From: Nocardia yamanashiensis NBRC 100130
GTDB lineage: Bacteria > Actinomycetota > Actinomycetes > Mycobacteriales > Mycobacteriaceae
Direction: 5' to 3'
Length of the DNA stretch: 64,000 nucleotides
Assembly: GCF_001613325.1 (NCBI RefSeq)
Contig: NZ_BDCD01000016.1
Span: 62,001 to 126,000 of the forward strand
Position 1 is the first letter of the stretch. Every line of letters starts with the position of its first letter. The notes below the pieces were generated by a model, which searched no databases, was not told the origin of the DNA, and was given only the letters and a program-made list of their open reading frames with translations. Below are positions 8,805 through 17,407 of the stretch, one piece after another. The position numbers and the translations under genes were made by a program.

Positions 8805-10223
8805 ATGCGGTTCGGTCAGAATCTCGACGAAGGGATTTCGCGGCGGGCCGTCCTCGGGCTCGGGATGGCGGCCGCGGCGGCGTTCGGGCTGAGCGCCTGT
8901 GGCGATTCGGGTGATTCGAGTTCGGCGACCACCAGCACGACGCCGCCGTCGAACGACCCCAAGGACATCGCGATCGATGCCTACGTCTTCGGCTATCCGC
9001 TGGTGCTGACCGATGTCACGCGCGAGACCGGGGGACCGGCCAACCAATTCGTGCACCAGAATCCGCCGACCCCGCAGGAGAAGCAGGTGGTGCGGCTGAA
9101 CCTGGACACCTTGTACTCGCAGGCATGGCTGGATCTGCGGGCCGAGCCGATGGTGCTGCAGGTGCCCGCCATCGAATCGGGGCGGTACTGGCTCATGCAG
9201 TTGCTGGACGCGTGGACCAACACCGTGCACGATCCGAGCAGTATGGATCAGCAGATCAAACACGGGAAATCCGATCCGCCCTCCACCTATCTGATCACCG
9301 GGCCGGGCTGGACGGGCGCCGTGCCGGAGGGCATGACCCAGCTGGCGATGCCCACCGGCACCACCTGGCTGCTGGGCCGCATCGAATACAAGGGGACCGC
9401 TGATCTCGCGAATGTCCGTGCGATCCAACAGCAATTGAAGCTGGCCCCGCTGAGCGTGTGGAGCGCCGACCCGAATGCGGTGCAGGGCGGACCGGGTGCG
9501 CAGGCCGCCGGCGGTCCGTCGCCCGCGTACACCGTCGCCGCCATGGACGGCCCCACCTTCTTCGATCGCCTGTGCGCGGTCATGGCGTCGAATCCGCCCG
9601 CCGCGGCGGACGCCCCGGCCCTGAAGCGTTTCGCCACCATCGGCGTGAAGCCCGGCGCCACCATCGATCCGCTCTCGGCCGACCTGCTCACCACGGCGGC
9701 GACCACGGCGCGCAAACAGATTCCGGCCTACCACGATCCGGACGGCCAGGACCAAAACGGCTGGGTCTTCGACCTGAACGTCGGCACCTACGGCACCGAC
9801 TACCCGCTGCGCGCCGAGGTCGCCATGCTCGGTCTCGGCGCGAACCTGCCCAAGGACGCCGTGTACCCGACGGTGAACGCGAATGCCGACGGCGGCAAGC
9901 GTTTCCGGCTCACCTTCCCCAAGGGCGAGCTCCCGCCCGTCGGCGCGTTCTGGTCGCTCACCGCCTACGACGCGCACAGCTACCTGATCGACAATCCGGC
10001 CGGCATCTACTCGGTCGGCCACCTCACGCCCGCGGTGGCCGGGTCCGACGGCTCGGTCGAAATCGCCGTCCAGAGTGAGGATCCCGGCTCATCGGTGCCC
10101 ACCGGCAACTGGCTCCCCATCCCCGCCTCCGGCCCGTTCTCGGTCACCCTGCGCCTCTACGCCCCGAAAGCATCGGTGCTGGAAGGCAAATGGCGGGTGC
10201 CCAAGCTGGAAACCGTGGGCTGA
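8805..10223 (+). CDS. DUF1254/DUF1214 domain lipoprotein with Tat-like signal
   Basis: 472 residues. The N-terminus has twin arginines (Arg13-Arg14 in SRRAVLGLG), a hydrophobic stretch, then LSAC with Cys32 as lipidation site: a Tat-exported lipoprotein. DUF1254 follows (about 55-190: AYVFGYPLVLTDVTRE, NLDTLYSQAWLDL, GRYWLMQLLDAWTN), and DUF1214 occupies the C-terminal part (FWSLTAYDAHSYLIDNP, SVTLRLYAPKASVLEGKWRVP). These cell-surface proteins are widespread in actinobacteria and their reaction is not established. The ATG at 8805 carries GGAGGAG upstream; the longer open frame is rejected. Confidence 0.85.
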   Translation: MRFGQNLDEGISRRAVLGLGMAAAAAFGLSACGDSGDSSSATTSTTPPSNDPKDIAIDAYVFGYPLVLTDVTRETGGPANQFVHQNPPTPQEKQVVRLNLDTLYSQAWLDLRAEPMVLQVPAIESGRYWLMQLLDAWTNTVHDPSSMDQQIKHGKSDPPSTYLITGPGWTGAVPEGMTQLAMPTGTTWLLGRIEYKGTADLANVRAIQQQLKLAPLSVWSADPNAVQGGPGAQAAGGPSPAYTVAAMDGPTFFDRLCAVMASNPPAAADAPALKRFATIGVKPGATIDPLSADLLTTAATTARKQIPAYHDPDGQDQNGWVFDLNVGTYGTDYPLRAEVAMLGLGANLPKDAVYPTVNANADGGKRFRLTFPKGELPPVGAFWSLTAYDAHSYLIDNPAGIYSVGHLTPAVAGSDGSVEIAVQSEDPGSSVPTGNWLPIPASGPFSVTLRLYAPKASVLEGKWRVPKLETVG

Positions 10224-10228
10224 CACGC

Positions 10229-10262
10229 CGGCGGCGGAGGTGCACCACCACCTCCGCCGCCG
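10229..10262. terminator. Strong bidirectional hairpin terminator
   Basis: A perfect 14-bp stem (10229-10242 with 10249-10262, GGCGGCGGAGGTG type) and 6-nt loop sits between two convergent genes, just after both stop codons. There is no long T-run, as is common in high-GC actinobacteria. Confidence 0.8.
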
Positions 10263-10275
10263 CATGTGAATACCG

Positions 10276-12351
10276 TTACGGGGTAACGATATTGAAGTTC
10301 GGATCCGGCTTGTCCATCACACTCTCGAGCTGCGCCAGCTTGCCCGGATCGCCGCTGACCTTGATGGACCCGTTCTGGATCTCCTTGACGATGTCCTGCG
10401 CCCCGGTCATCACCGCGATCAGCTTCAGGCGCGGCAGCGTGAACGTGGCATCCGGTGCGGGACCGGAGAAGTCGGCCGGCTTCACATAGTGGATGAGCAC
10501 GCCGTTGCGCAGTTCGGTGCGGTAGGTCTGGTTCTGATCGGTGATCACCCAGTCGTTGACCAGCTTCAAATCCCACGCCTTGGGCCCGTTCACCAGGAAC
10601 GCAGCCGAATCGAAGACCTGATCCACGCTCAGCGCGCTGATCATGCTGACCGAATTGGCCTTGGTCGGCGTCCCGAAGTTCCCGTTGCGCAGCTCGTACG
10701 CGCCGGAGAGATAGAAGTTGCGCCACGGCCCGCTCTCGGACCCGTAGCCCAGCTGCTCGAAAGCGCTGGCCTGCAACATCTTCGCCTTCTCGTTGTCCGG
10801 CTCGGCGAAGATCAGATAGTTGAGCGCCTGCACCGCCCAGCGGTAATCACCGTCCGAGTACGCCTTGCGCGCGGTCTTGAGCACTCCGCTCGCGCCGCCC
10901 ATGGCCGCCACGTGCCGCTTGGCGCTGTCCACCGGCGGATGCTCCCACAGGTGCGCCGGATTGCCGTCGAACCAGCCCATGTACCGCTGGTAGATGGCCT
11001 TCACGTCATGGCTGACGGTGCCGTAGTAGCCGTGGTTGTACCACTTGGCCTCGATGGCCGGCGGCATCTGGATCATCTCGGCGATCTCGATGCCGGTGTA
11101 GCCCTGGTTCAGCATGCGCAGCGTCTGATCGTGCAGGTAGCCGTACGTATCCCGCTGCAGCTGCAGCCATTCGGTGAGCTTGTCGTTGCCCCAGGTGGGC
11201 CAGTGGTGCGAGGCGAAGGCGACATCGGACTTGGCCGCGAACATATTGATGGTCTCGGTCAGGTACTGCGACCACACGTGCGCGTCGCGCACCAGCGCCC
11301 CGCGCAGCGTCAGAATGTTGTGCAGCGTGTGAGTCGCGTTCTCCGCCATGCACATCGCCCGGAAGCCGGGGAAGTAGAAGTTCATCTCCGACGGCGCCTC
11401 GGTGCCCGGGGTGATCTGGAAGACGATCTCCACGCCGTCGATGTTCTCGGTCTGCCCGGTGTGGGTGACGTCCTTGGTGGGCGCGATGAGGCTGACCGTG
11501 CCGGTGGAGGTGGTCATGCCCAGGCCCGCGCCGACCTGACCCTTCTCACCACGCGGTAGCGCCGCGCCGTACATGTAGGCCGACCGCCGCGCCATGGCGG
11601 TGCCCGCGAAAATGTTCTCCGCGACAGCGTGTTCCATGAAGCCCTGCGGCGCGATGACCGGAACCTTGCCGGAGGCGGCGTCTTCCGCGGTGGTGACGCC
11701 CATGGCCCCGCCGAAATGGTCGACGTGCGAATGCGTGTAGATCAGGCCCACCACCGGCTTGTCGCCGCGCTTGGACCGGTACAGGTCCAGTCCGGCCTTG
11801 GCGGTCTCGACCGAGATGAGCGGATCGATGACGATGATGCCGGTCCGGCCCTCGATGATGGTCATGTTCGACAGGTCCAGGCCGCGGATCTGGTAGATGC
11901 CCGGAACCACTTCGTACAGGCCCTGTTTCACCACCAGCTGGCTCTGCCGCCACAGGCTCGGGTTCACCGAGTTCGGACAGGAGCCCTGTAGGAAGCCGTA
12001 GGAGTCGTCGTCCCAGACGGTATTGCCCTTGGTGTCCTTGATGATTCCGGGCTCGAGCTTGGCGATGAAGCCCCGGTCGGTATCGGCGAAGTCGGTGGTG
12101 TCGCCGAACGGCATGGACGACTGCACGGACTTCTGCTGATCGATGATCGAGCTGCTGGCGTCGACGGCGTCCTTGGAACTCTTCTCGGCGGCCGAGCCAT
12201 TGTCGGAGTTGCTGTCGCAGCCGGTGGCGGTGACGCCGATGCCGGCGGCGACCAGAGCCGCGGCGCCGACGCCGAACACCCCGCGCCGGGACATGGTGAA
12301 CCCGTTCGGCTTCGGATCGTCGCCGGCGGGGGTGCGGTTCTGGTCTGACAT
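10276..12351 (-). CDS. Exported alkyl sulfatase (metallo-beta-lactamase fold, SdsA1/BDS1-like)
   Basis: 691 residues. Arg22-Arg23 in MSRRGVFGVG begin a Tat signal that ends in TATGC, with Cys45 as a lipobox cysteine, so the enzyme is probably an exported lipoprotein. The metallo-beta-lactamase motif THSHVDHFGG places His207, His209, Asp211 and His212. A dimerisation domain and an SCP2-like C-terminal domain follow, as in SDS hydrolase. The expected reaction is hydrolysis of long-chain alkyl sulfates to alcohol and sulfate. AGGAG lies 8 nt upstream of the chosen ATG. It is divergent from a TetR gene with a palindromic operator between. A close paralogue lies at 17408-19309. Confidence 0.9.
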   Translation of the reverse strand: MSDQNRTPAGDDPKPNGFTMSRRGVFGVGAAALVAAGIGVTATGCDSNSDNGSAAEKSSKDAVDASSSIIDQQKSVQSSMPFGDTTDFADTDRGFIAKLEPGIIKDTKGNTVWDDDSYGFLQGSCPNSVNPSLWRQSQLVVKQGLYEVVPGIYQIRGLDLSNMTIIEGRTGIIVIDPLISVETAKAGLDLYRSKRGDKPVVGLIYTHSHVDHFGGAMGVTTAEDAASGKVPVIAPQGFMEHAVAENIFAGTAMARRSAYMYGAALPRGEKGQVGAGLGMTTSTGTVSLIAPTKDVTHTGQTENIDGVEIVFQITPGTEAPSEMNFYFPGFRAMCMAENATHTLHNILTLRGALVRDAHVWSQYLTETINMFAAKSDVAFASHHWPTWGNDKLTEWLQLQRDTYGYLHDQTLRMLNQGYTGIEIAEMIQMPPAIEAKWYNHGYYGTVSHDVKAIYQRYMGWFDGNPAHLWEHPPVDSAKRHVAAMGGASGVLKTARKAYSDGDYRWAVQALNYLIFAEPDNEKAKMLQASAFEQLGYGSESGPWRNFYLSGAYELRNGNFGTPTKANSVSMISALSVDQVFDSAAFLVNGPKAWDLKLVNDWVITDQNQTYRTELRNGVLIHYVKPADFSGPAPDATFTLPRLKLIAVMTGAQDIVKEIQNGSIKVSGDPGKLAQLESVMDKPDPNFNIVTP

Positions 12352-12474
12352 CGGTGTCTGCTCCTGTCTCGATTCGACATTGGTGAACACACGGCAGAGC
12401 TCAGTAACCAGTTAGTTGCTGTGATTCTGCCAGGGGGCGGTGTGGATCAAGGTCGTTTCCCTCACCCTAGCACT
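12352..12474. promoter_or_regulatory. Upstream region of the alkyl sulfatase gene
   Basis: It contains the imperfect dyad CAGTAAC (12402-12408) / GTTGCTG (12415-12421) close to the alkyl sulfatase side, a possible second binding site for the divergent TetR protein. Confidence 0.35.
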
Positions 12475-12497
12475 CTATTGCAGTCATACTGCAATAG
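12475..12497. promoter_or_regulatory. Perfect 9+9 bp palindrome, likely TetR operator
   Basis: CTATTGCAG (12475-12483), 5-nt spacer TCATA, CTGCAATAG (12489-12497). A perfect dyad of this size in the gap between a TetR gene and a divergent enzyme gene is the normal form of a TetR operator. Confidence 0.75.
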
Positions 12498-12556
12498 GAT
12501 CGGCGAATGACCTACCCACGGGGACGAGTTCCGGCCGATGTGATCGGATTTCCGGT

Positions 12557-13153
12557 ATGACCGACGGCGACCAGGGGCGCACCCGACGGCGGCGCAATCC
12601 CGAACAGACCCGCAAGGCGATCATCGGCGGCCTGCTGGCGGCGGTGCACGACGGCGATTTCGACCCCACCACCAAGACCATCGCCGAGCGCGCGGGCGTG
12701 TCGGAGCGCAGCATCTTCGTGCACTTCCCGACCCGCAACGACCTGCTGGTCGCGGCCGTGGAGGTGCAATCCGACGACGTCGAGGCGGCGATCGCCCAGG
12801 TGGATCCGGCGGCGCCGCTGGCCGAGCGCATCACCGCGGTGGTGCGCCAGAGCGAGCGCATCTTCGCGCTGCAACGCGAGCCGCGGCTGATCGGCCTGCT
12901 GGAATCGCCGGGCGTGCCGGGCCTGGACGCCCGGATGCGGCTGGCGGACAAACGCATTCGCGAGGGCCTGGCCAGGACTTTCGCCCCGGAACTGGCGGCC
13001 GCCACCGGCCGCGAGGAACTGCTGGACCTGATCGACGCCACCGCCGGCTGGGCCTACCGCCATCACCTGATGGACCGGCGCCGGCTGTCCGAGCGCACGG
13101 CGTCCAAGGCGATCGGCCGGACGCTGCGGGCGCTGCTCGAGGGCGGCCGCTGA
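12557..13153 (+). CDS. TetR family regulator next to alkyl sulfatase
   Basis: 198 residues. The N-terminal TetR helix-turn-helix is visible at about 20-65 (TRKAIIGGLLAA, KTIAERAGVSERSIFVHFPTRNDLL). The C-terminal ligand domain has the helical composition expected. The start MTDGDQGRT at 12557 was chosen because 39 upstream codons run through the palindromic operator region and do not look coding. Given the divergent layout it should repress the exported alkyl sulfatase, possibly sensing an alkyl sulfate or fatty alcohol; that is inference. Confidence 0.85.
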   Translation: MTDGDQGRTRRRRNPEQTRKAIIGGLLAAVHDGDFDPTTKTIAERAGVSERSIFVHFPTRNDLLVAAVEVQSDDVEAAIAQVDPAAPLAERITAVVRQSERIFALQREPRLIGLLESPGVPGLDARMRLADKRIREGLARTFAPELAAATGREELLDLIDATAGWAYRHHLMDRRRLSERTASKAIGRTLRALLEGGR

Positions 13154-13180
13154 CCAATAACTGATAACTTGCTGACAGCG

Positions 13181-13202
13181 GGTACGACCTACCGCCCGTA
13201 CC
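13181..13202 (+). promoter_or_regulatory. Dyad upstream of the MalT-like regulator
   Basis: GGTACG (13181-13186) and CGTACC (13197-13202) flank a 10-nt loop, 5 nt before the AGGAG ribosome site of the next gene. It could be an operator or a leader hairpin. Confidence 0.35.
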
Positions 13203-13216
13203 GACCAGGAGATCAG

Positions 13217-15871
13217 TTGACCACCGCACGACACCTGTCGCCCGGAACCGCCCGGCCGGGAGTTCCGCCCGCCGACGTCATGCCACAACTGAACTTCCCC
13301 GCCCTGCTCCGGCCCGAGCCGGCGCGCGTGCTGGACCAGGCGTCCGGGCGCGTAGTCCTCGTCAACGCCCCCGCCGGCAGCGGCAAGACCGTGCTCCTCG
13401 CCGAATGGATCCGCCGCGCCCGCCGGGAACGCCCCGGCACCCGGCCGGCCTGGCTGACCGCCACCGAACTCGACGGCGAAGCCGCACGCCTGTGGGCCGC
13501 CCTGCGCATCGCCCTCGACGTGCCCGGCTCGGTCCTGCGTGGAGAGCCGACCACCGAACCCGCCCAGCTCGCCGCCGCCCTGCGCGACCGTCCCGAACCG
13601 GTGGTGCTGGTCCTGGACGAAGCGCACCTGATCACCGATCCGGACGCGCTGACCGGCCTCGATCAGTTCCTCGGGCAGCTACCGCCGTCCGCGACCGTGA
13701 TCATCGCCGCCCGCACCGCCCCGGCCCTGCGCTGGCACGCCCTCGAACTCGAAGGCCGCCTGATCCGGGTCGGCGTGCGAGAACTCGCCTTCACCAAGGC
13801 CGAAGTCCGCGACCTGTGCGCGCAGCACGACTGCGTCCTCTCCACCGCCGAACTCGACGCCGTCATGGACCTCACCCGCGGCTGGCCCGCCCTGGTCCGC
13901 ATGACCGCCATCTACCTGGCCGCGCACCCTCATGACCGCGACACCGCCTTGACGGCCCTGGCCCGCCCCGCCCACGTCGTGTCCGACTATCTGGCCGAGG
14001 AACTCCTCACCACCCTGCCGGATTCCGTGCGCCGCTTCCTGGTCCACACCAGCGTCCCGGACCGCTTCACCGACGACCTCGCCGCTCACCTCACCGACCG
14101 CACCGCCCGCGAAACCCTCGACGAACTCGAGCGCCTGAATTTCCCGATGACCCGCGAAAGCGACAGCGGCGCACTGTGGTTCGAATACCACCCCATGCTG
14201 CGCTCCTACCTCCGCGTCGAAGCCCACCGCCTCGGCGCGGCGGCTCTGGCCGACCTCCGATTGCGTACCGCCCGCTGGTATCTCGCCGCCGCCGATCCCT
14301 ACGCGGCACTACCGCATCTGCTGGCCGTCGCGAATCCCGCACCGCTTCGCGAGTTCCTCCGCGATCACGCGATGGGCCTGGTCCTGGACGGCCTCGGCCC
14401 CGAACTCTTCGCTCAGCTCGAGGCCGCCGATGCCATGGCAGCCGCCGATCCCTTCATCACTCTGCTCCGTGCGACCTCGGCCCTCACCCGCGACGAAACC
14501 GCCGCCGCGGCAGCATATCTGGATCTGGCCGCCGACCGGCCTCGCTGCTCTCATGCGGACCGCGCCGGACAGGTGGGCGACACGATCGCGCGTGGCTGTT
14601 CGGCGTTCGTGGCCGATGACTGGTTGTGCACGTTGCGGCTGGCGGTGGCCATCGAGACGGCTATGCGGGCCGGGACCACGCTGGGCGATCCCGACTTCCC
14701 GTTGCACATCACCCCGACCGGGAACCCGGATATCGACGGGTACGCGGCCGTGCAACTGGCCATGGCGCGGTTGGCGTGCGGGAAGGTGGCCGAGGGGGAG
14801 AAGGAGTTGCGGCGGGCGCTGACGCTGGCCGAGCACAATCGGCACGCGCATATGGCTTTGCGGTCGATGTCGCGGCTGGCCATCGCGGCGGGGGTGAACG
14901 GGGAGATCGCGGCCATGCGGGAGCGGGGCATGCGGGCGATGGAGATCGCGGTCGCGCACGAGCTGCTGGGGACCGCGGATGTGCTGGAACCGCTTGCCAT
15001 ATGCGCGGTTTCGGCGCATCTGCAAGGGGATGAGCGGGCGGTGCGGCACTATGCGGAGGAGCTGGCGGCGGCCGAGCATCGGGGGGCGTTCGGGCCTGGA
15101 TCGCATGTGCACGTGGTCGCCGAACTGCTCGCGTTCGATACCGCGTCGGACAAGCACACGGCAGCACAAGCCTTGCGGCACAGCATGTCCCGGCTCATGG
15201 TGCGAGCGCATCCGCCGCTCACCCGGGGCCTGCTGCCGCCGGTGATCTGGGCGCTGCTGCGGGTGCCCGACACCCGCCCGACCCGGTTGCTGCTGGCCGA
15301 GGCGCGCCAGCAGCTCGGCGACAGCCCGGTGGTGCTGCTGTGCGAGGCGGCGCTGGCCCGGGCCAATGGCAAGGCGCGTTCGGCGCGCGCCATCCTGGAC
15401 CCGCTGCTCACCGGTGATCGCCCGCTGCGCGCGACCATCGCCGCGACCGCCTGGGCGCTGGCCGCCAGCGTCGACGCCGAACTGGGCAATTCGCTCAAGG
15501 CCTACGACGCCATGGTCAACGCGCTGCGCGCGGCGGCTCCGGAACATCTGATCCGGCCCTTCCTGGACGTGTCCTCGGCACTGGACCTCCTCGACACCTA
15601 CGCCGGCCGCTTCGGCCGCGACGACGCCTTCGCCGAACGGATCCGCCACCATCCGGCCGCGCGCCGCGCACCCGCGCACACCGCGCTGACCGAAACCGAA
15701 TTGACTGTGCTGAAACAACTTCCGTCGGGCCGCACCACCCGGCAGATCGCCGACGACCTGGGCGTATCGATCAACACCATCAAAACCCATATGCGCGGCA
15801 TCTATACGAAACTCGGCGCGGATTCGCGCGTGGCCGCCCTCGATCAGGCCCGGCGCATCGGCCTGCTCTGA
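13217..15871 (+). CDS. MalT/LuxR-type ATP-dependent transcriptional regulator
   Basis: 884 residues starting at TTG, fixed by AGGAG at 13207-13211. The protein has a STAND-type ATPase with Walker A APAGSGKT at 51-58 and Walker B VVLVLDEAH at 129-137. A long helical TPR-like middle follows, then a C-terminal LuxR helix-turn-helix (about 815-880: LTETELTVLKQLPSGRTTRQIADDLGVS). This is the MalT/AlkS/AcoK architecture: inducer and ATP cause oligomerisation and promoter activation. The neighbouring alkyl sulfatase or Sap-family gene are possible targets. The 3' third changes codon texture around 14600-15100, with more GGG/GCG, without breaking the frame. Confidence 0.88.
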   Translation: MTTARHLSPGTARPGVPPADVMPQLNFPALLRPEPARVLDQASGRVVLVNAPAGSGKTVLLAEWIRRARRERPGTRPAWLTATELDGEAARLWAALRIALDVPGSVLRGEPTTEPAQLAAALRDRPEPVVLVLDEAHLITDPDALTGLDQFLGQLPPSATVIIAARTAPALRWHALELEGRLIRVGVRELAFTKAEVRDLCAQHDCVLSTAELDAVMDLTRGWPALVRMTAIYLAAHPHDRDTALTALARPAHVVSDYLAEELLTTLPDSVRRFLVHTSVPDRFTDDLAAHLTDRTARETLDELERLNFPMTRESDSGALWFEYHPMLRSYLRVEAHRLGAAALADLRLRTARWYLAAADPYAALPHLLAVANPAPLREFLRDHAMGLVLDGLGPELFAQLEAADAMAAADPFITLLRATSALTRDETAAAAAYLDLAADRPRCSHADRAGQVGDTIARGCSAFVADDWLCTLRLAVAIETAMRAGTTLGDPDFPLHITPTGNPDIDGYAAVQLAMARLACGKVAEGEKELRRALTLAEHNRHAHMALRSMSRLAIAAGVNGEIAAMRERGMRAMEIAVAHELLGTADVLEPLAICAVSAHLQGDERAVRHYAEELAAAEHRGAFGPGSHVHVVAELLAFDTASDKHTAAQALRHSMSRLMVRAHPPLTRGLLPPVIWALLRVPDTRPTRLLLAEARQQLGDSPVVLLCEAALARANGKARSARAILDPLLTGDRPLRATIAATAWALAASVDAELGNSLKAYDAMVNALRAAAPEHLIRPFLDVSSALDLLDTYAGRFGRDDAFAERIRHHPAARRAPAHTALTETELTVLKQLPSGRTTRQIADDLGVSINTIKTHMRGIYTKLGADSRVAALDQARRIGLL

Positions 15872-15881
15872 TCCGGATACA

Positions 15882-15927
15882 GAAATGCCGGTGTGACGAG
15901 ATGAGGGGGTCGTCACACCGGCATTTC
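15882..15927 (+). terminator. Perfect 18-bp hairpin terminator
   Basis: 15882-15899 is exactly complementary to 15910-15927, with a 10-nt loop, beginning 11 bp after the stop of the MalT-like gene. The stem starts GAAATGCCGG. Confidence 0.85.
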
Positions 15928-16010
15928 GACGGCGCCCTACCGGCCAGGATGATGGGCGCCGAGTCCCGAGCCGCGATTTACGCGCTGCCCCACGACTGCA
16001 GCAGGTAGGT

Positions 16011-16091
16011 CTACTGCGCCATCAGCGAGGTGATGGTTTCGGTCAGGTCGATGGCCGCGGAGCCGAGATTGATGATGGGGAACTTGGGCAT
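16011..16091 (-). CDS. Tiny ORF (26 codons) with possible in-frame nonsense codon
   Basis: From ATG at 16089-16091 the frame reads MPKFPIINLGSAAIDLTETI and ends SLMAQ-TAG. After the TAG the same frame continues TYLLQSWGSA to a TAA at about 15978. The read-through product of 37 residues is a coherent amphipathic/hydrophobic peptide, so either the gene ends at TAG or a CAG codon has mutated. I do not recognise a family. The spacer holds nothing else recognisable. Confidence 0.3.
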   Translation of the reverse strand: MPKFPIINLGSAAIDLTETITSLMAQ

Positions 16092-16259
16092 GCCACTTCG
16101 CTTTCGGATCGAGACTACATTCGGTGACTTTCAAGCTATCCACCGGCTCACCCGATGTACTCACCCGAAACGGGTGAAAGCGCGTCAGCGTCCCGTAATC
16201 AGGCAAATTGCTGGCTAAGCTCGGACTGCGAACGGCCCCGAATAGGGAGGTACCTGGAA

Positions 16260-16934
16260 ATGCACAACGCTTTCGGGCAGATCCTCAGTCACGCCGTCGG
16301 CGTGGCGGTCAGCCCGTTCGCCCTGATCGCCATCATCCTGATCCTGGCCGCCCCGCGCGGGCGCACCAATGCCCTGGCCTTCGGGCTGGGCTGGATCGGT
16401 GCGATCGCGGCCGCCCTGATCGCCCTGGTCACCCTCGGCGATGCCGCGGGCGCGCACAAGAACGGGGAACCCGCGAGCTGGGTGCCCTGGTTCCACCTGG
16501 TCTTCGGCTGCCTGCTGCTGTTGATGGCCTTGCGGCAGTTGCGAATTCATCAAGCCTGGGAAGAAGGCGGCGAACTGCCGCCCCAGCTGCGCCGCTTCGA
16601 CGAGTTCACCCCCGCCCGCTGCGTGGCCCTGGGAGCGCTGCTGGCCCTGAGCAATCCGAAGAACATCATCCAGATCGCGGTCGGCGGCGTCACGGTCGCC
16701 GAAGTCGACTCCAGCGACGTCATCCGCGTCCTCACCGTGGTGATCTTCCTGATCATCGCCTCGCTCGGCGTCCTCATCCCGCTCACCGTGCACTTCTTCG
16801 GCGGCGCGAAAGCCCAAGGCACCCTGCACCGCTGGCGCGAATGGACCGTCCGCAACCACGCCGGCATCATGTCGGTGCTGTTCCTGCTGCTGGCGGCCAA
16901 GTCGATCGGCGACGGCATCGGCGGCCTGGTGTAA
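16260..16934 (+). CDS. GAP/Sap family (sulfolipid-addressing-type) membrane protein
   Basis: 224 residues with six predicted membrane segments. It resembles the actinobacterial GAP/Sap family, whose members assist export of cell-wall glycolipids, and the LysE fold. Conserved features are SPFALIAIILILAAPRGRTNALAFGLGW at the start, the charged loop before FTPARCVALGALLALSNPKNI, and the second half-repeat ending LLLAAKSIGDGI. ATG at 16260 is preceded by AGGGAGG. It sits alone between strong terminators. The exact lipid or solute is unknown. Confidence 0.75.
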   Translation: MHNAFGQILSHAVGVAVSPFALIAIILILAAPRGRTNALAFGLGWIGAIAAALIALVTLGDAAGAHKNGEPASWVPWFHLVFGCLLLLMALRQLRIHQAWEEGGELPPQLRRFDEFTPARCVALGALLALSNPKNIIQIAVGGVTVAEVDSSDVIRVLTVVIFLIIASLGVLIPLTVHFFGGAKAQGTLHRWREWTVRNHAGIMSVLFLLLAAKSIGDGIGGLV

Positions 16935-16952
16935 CTCCTTCGAGCCGGAACG

Positions 16953-16990
16953 GCGAAGGGGCTCGGCTGATTTCAGCCGAGCCCCTTCGC
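16953..16990. terminator. Perfect 18-bp bidirectional hairpin
   Basis: 16953-16970 pairs exactly with 16973-16990 (GCGAAGGGGCTCGGCTGA and its complement). It lies between the convergent Sap-family gene and the proline-rich peptide gene and would end both transcripts. Confidence 0.85.
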
Positions 16991-16994
16991 ACGT

Positions 16995-17261
16995 TCATCT
17001 CGGCGGCGGCGGTGGCGGAGGCGGGGGAGGAGGCGGCGGCCCGGGTTCCACACTGCCCGCACCGGGCGGCGGCGGGGGAGGGGGCGGCGGTGGCGGTGGC
17101 GGGGGCCCGTCCGCCCCGGGTGGCGGCGGCGGTTGCGCCGCAACGGGTGCGGCGAGCGCACCCAGCGGAACGAGCAGCAGCACCGCGGCGACCGCCACTC
17201 TGGCGCGACGAGATCTGCGGAAATCGGTTGAGGATCTACGTAGATCGGACAAGTCGGTCAA
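16995..17261 (-). CDS. Small secreted proline-rich protein
   Basis: 88 residues. A basic start (DFRRSRRARVAVAA), a hydrophobic segment and APVAAQ form a signal peptide cleaved near residue 42. The mature part is almost pure polyproline with a few glycines (runs of 14 and 13 Pro). Such Pro tracts are extended, cell-wall-spanning or sticky segments in mycolata; stalling at polyproline would make translation depend on EF-P. A compositional artefact of GGC/GGG repeats is possible, but the intact signal peptide argues for a real gene. Confidence 0.6.
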   Translation of the reverse strand: MTDLSDLRRSSTDFRRSRRARVAVAAVLLLVPLGALAAPVAAQPPPPPGADGPPPPPPPPPPPPPPGAGSVEPGPPPPPPPPPPPPPR

Positions 17262-17360
17262 ACCTCCTACTCTCCGGAAACCGAATCAGTAGTGCATGCC
17301 GAACAACGCGCTCAGCGTAAGCGTCCCGGCGAGATGACCCGATACACGACACACACGAAA

Positions 17361-17390
17361 CGCGGCTCCCGGATGGATCCGGGAGCCGCG
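17361..17390 (-). terminator. 14-bp hairpin terminator of the second alkyl sulfatase
   Basis: 17361-17374 is perfectly complementary to 17377-17390 (CGCGGCTCCCGGAT and complement), 18 bp beyond the stop of the minus-strand sulfatase gene. Confidence 0.8.
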
Positions 17391-17407
17391 CTCGAGGTTT
17401 CGGAAGG

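Noticed and set aside
14309-15916. 535-codon open frame on the minus strand
   Set aside because: Antisense to the MalT-like regulator, which has Walker and LuxR motifs; the antisense frame has none.
17016-17130. GGC/GGG tract as a CRISPR or tandem-repeat array
   Set aside because: It is the coding sequence of proline runs, with no repeat-spacer structure.
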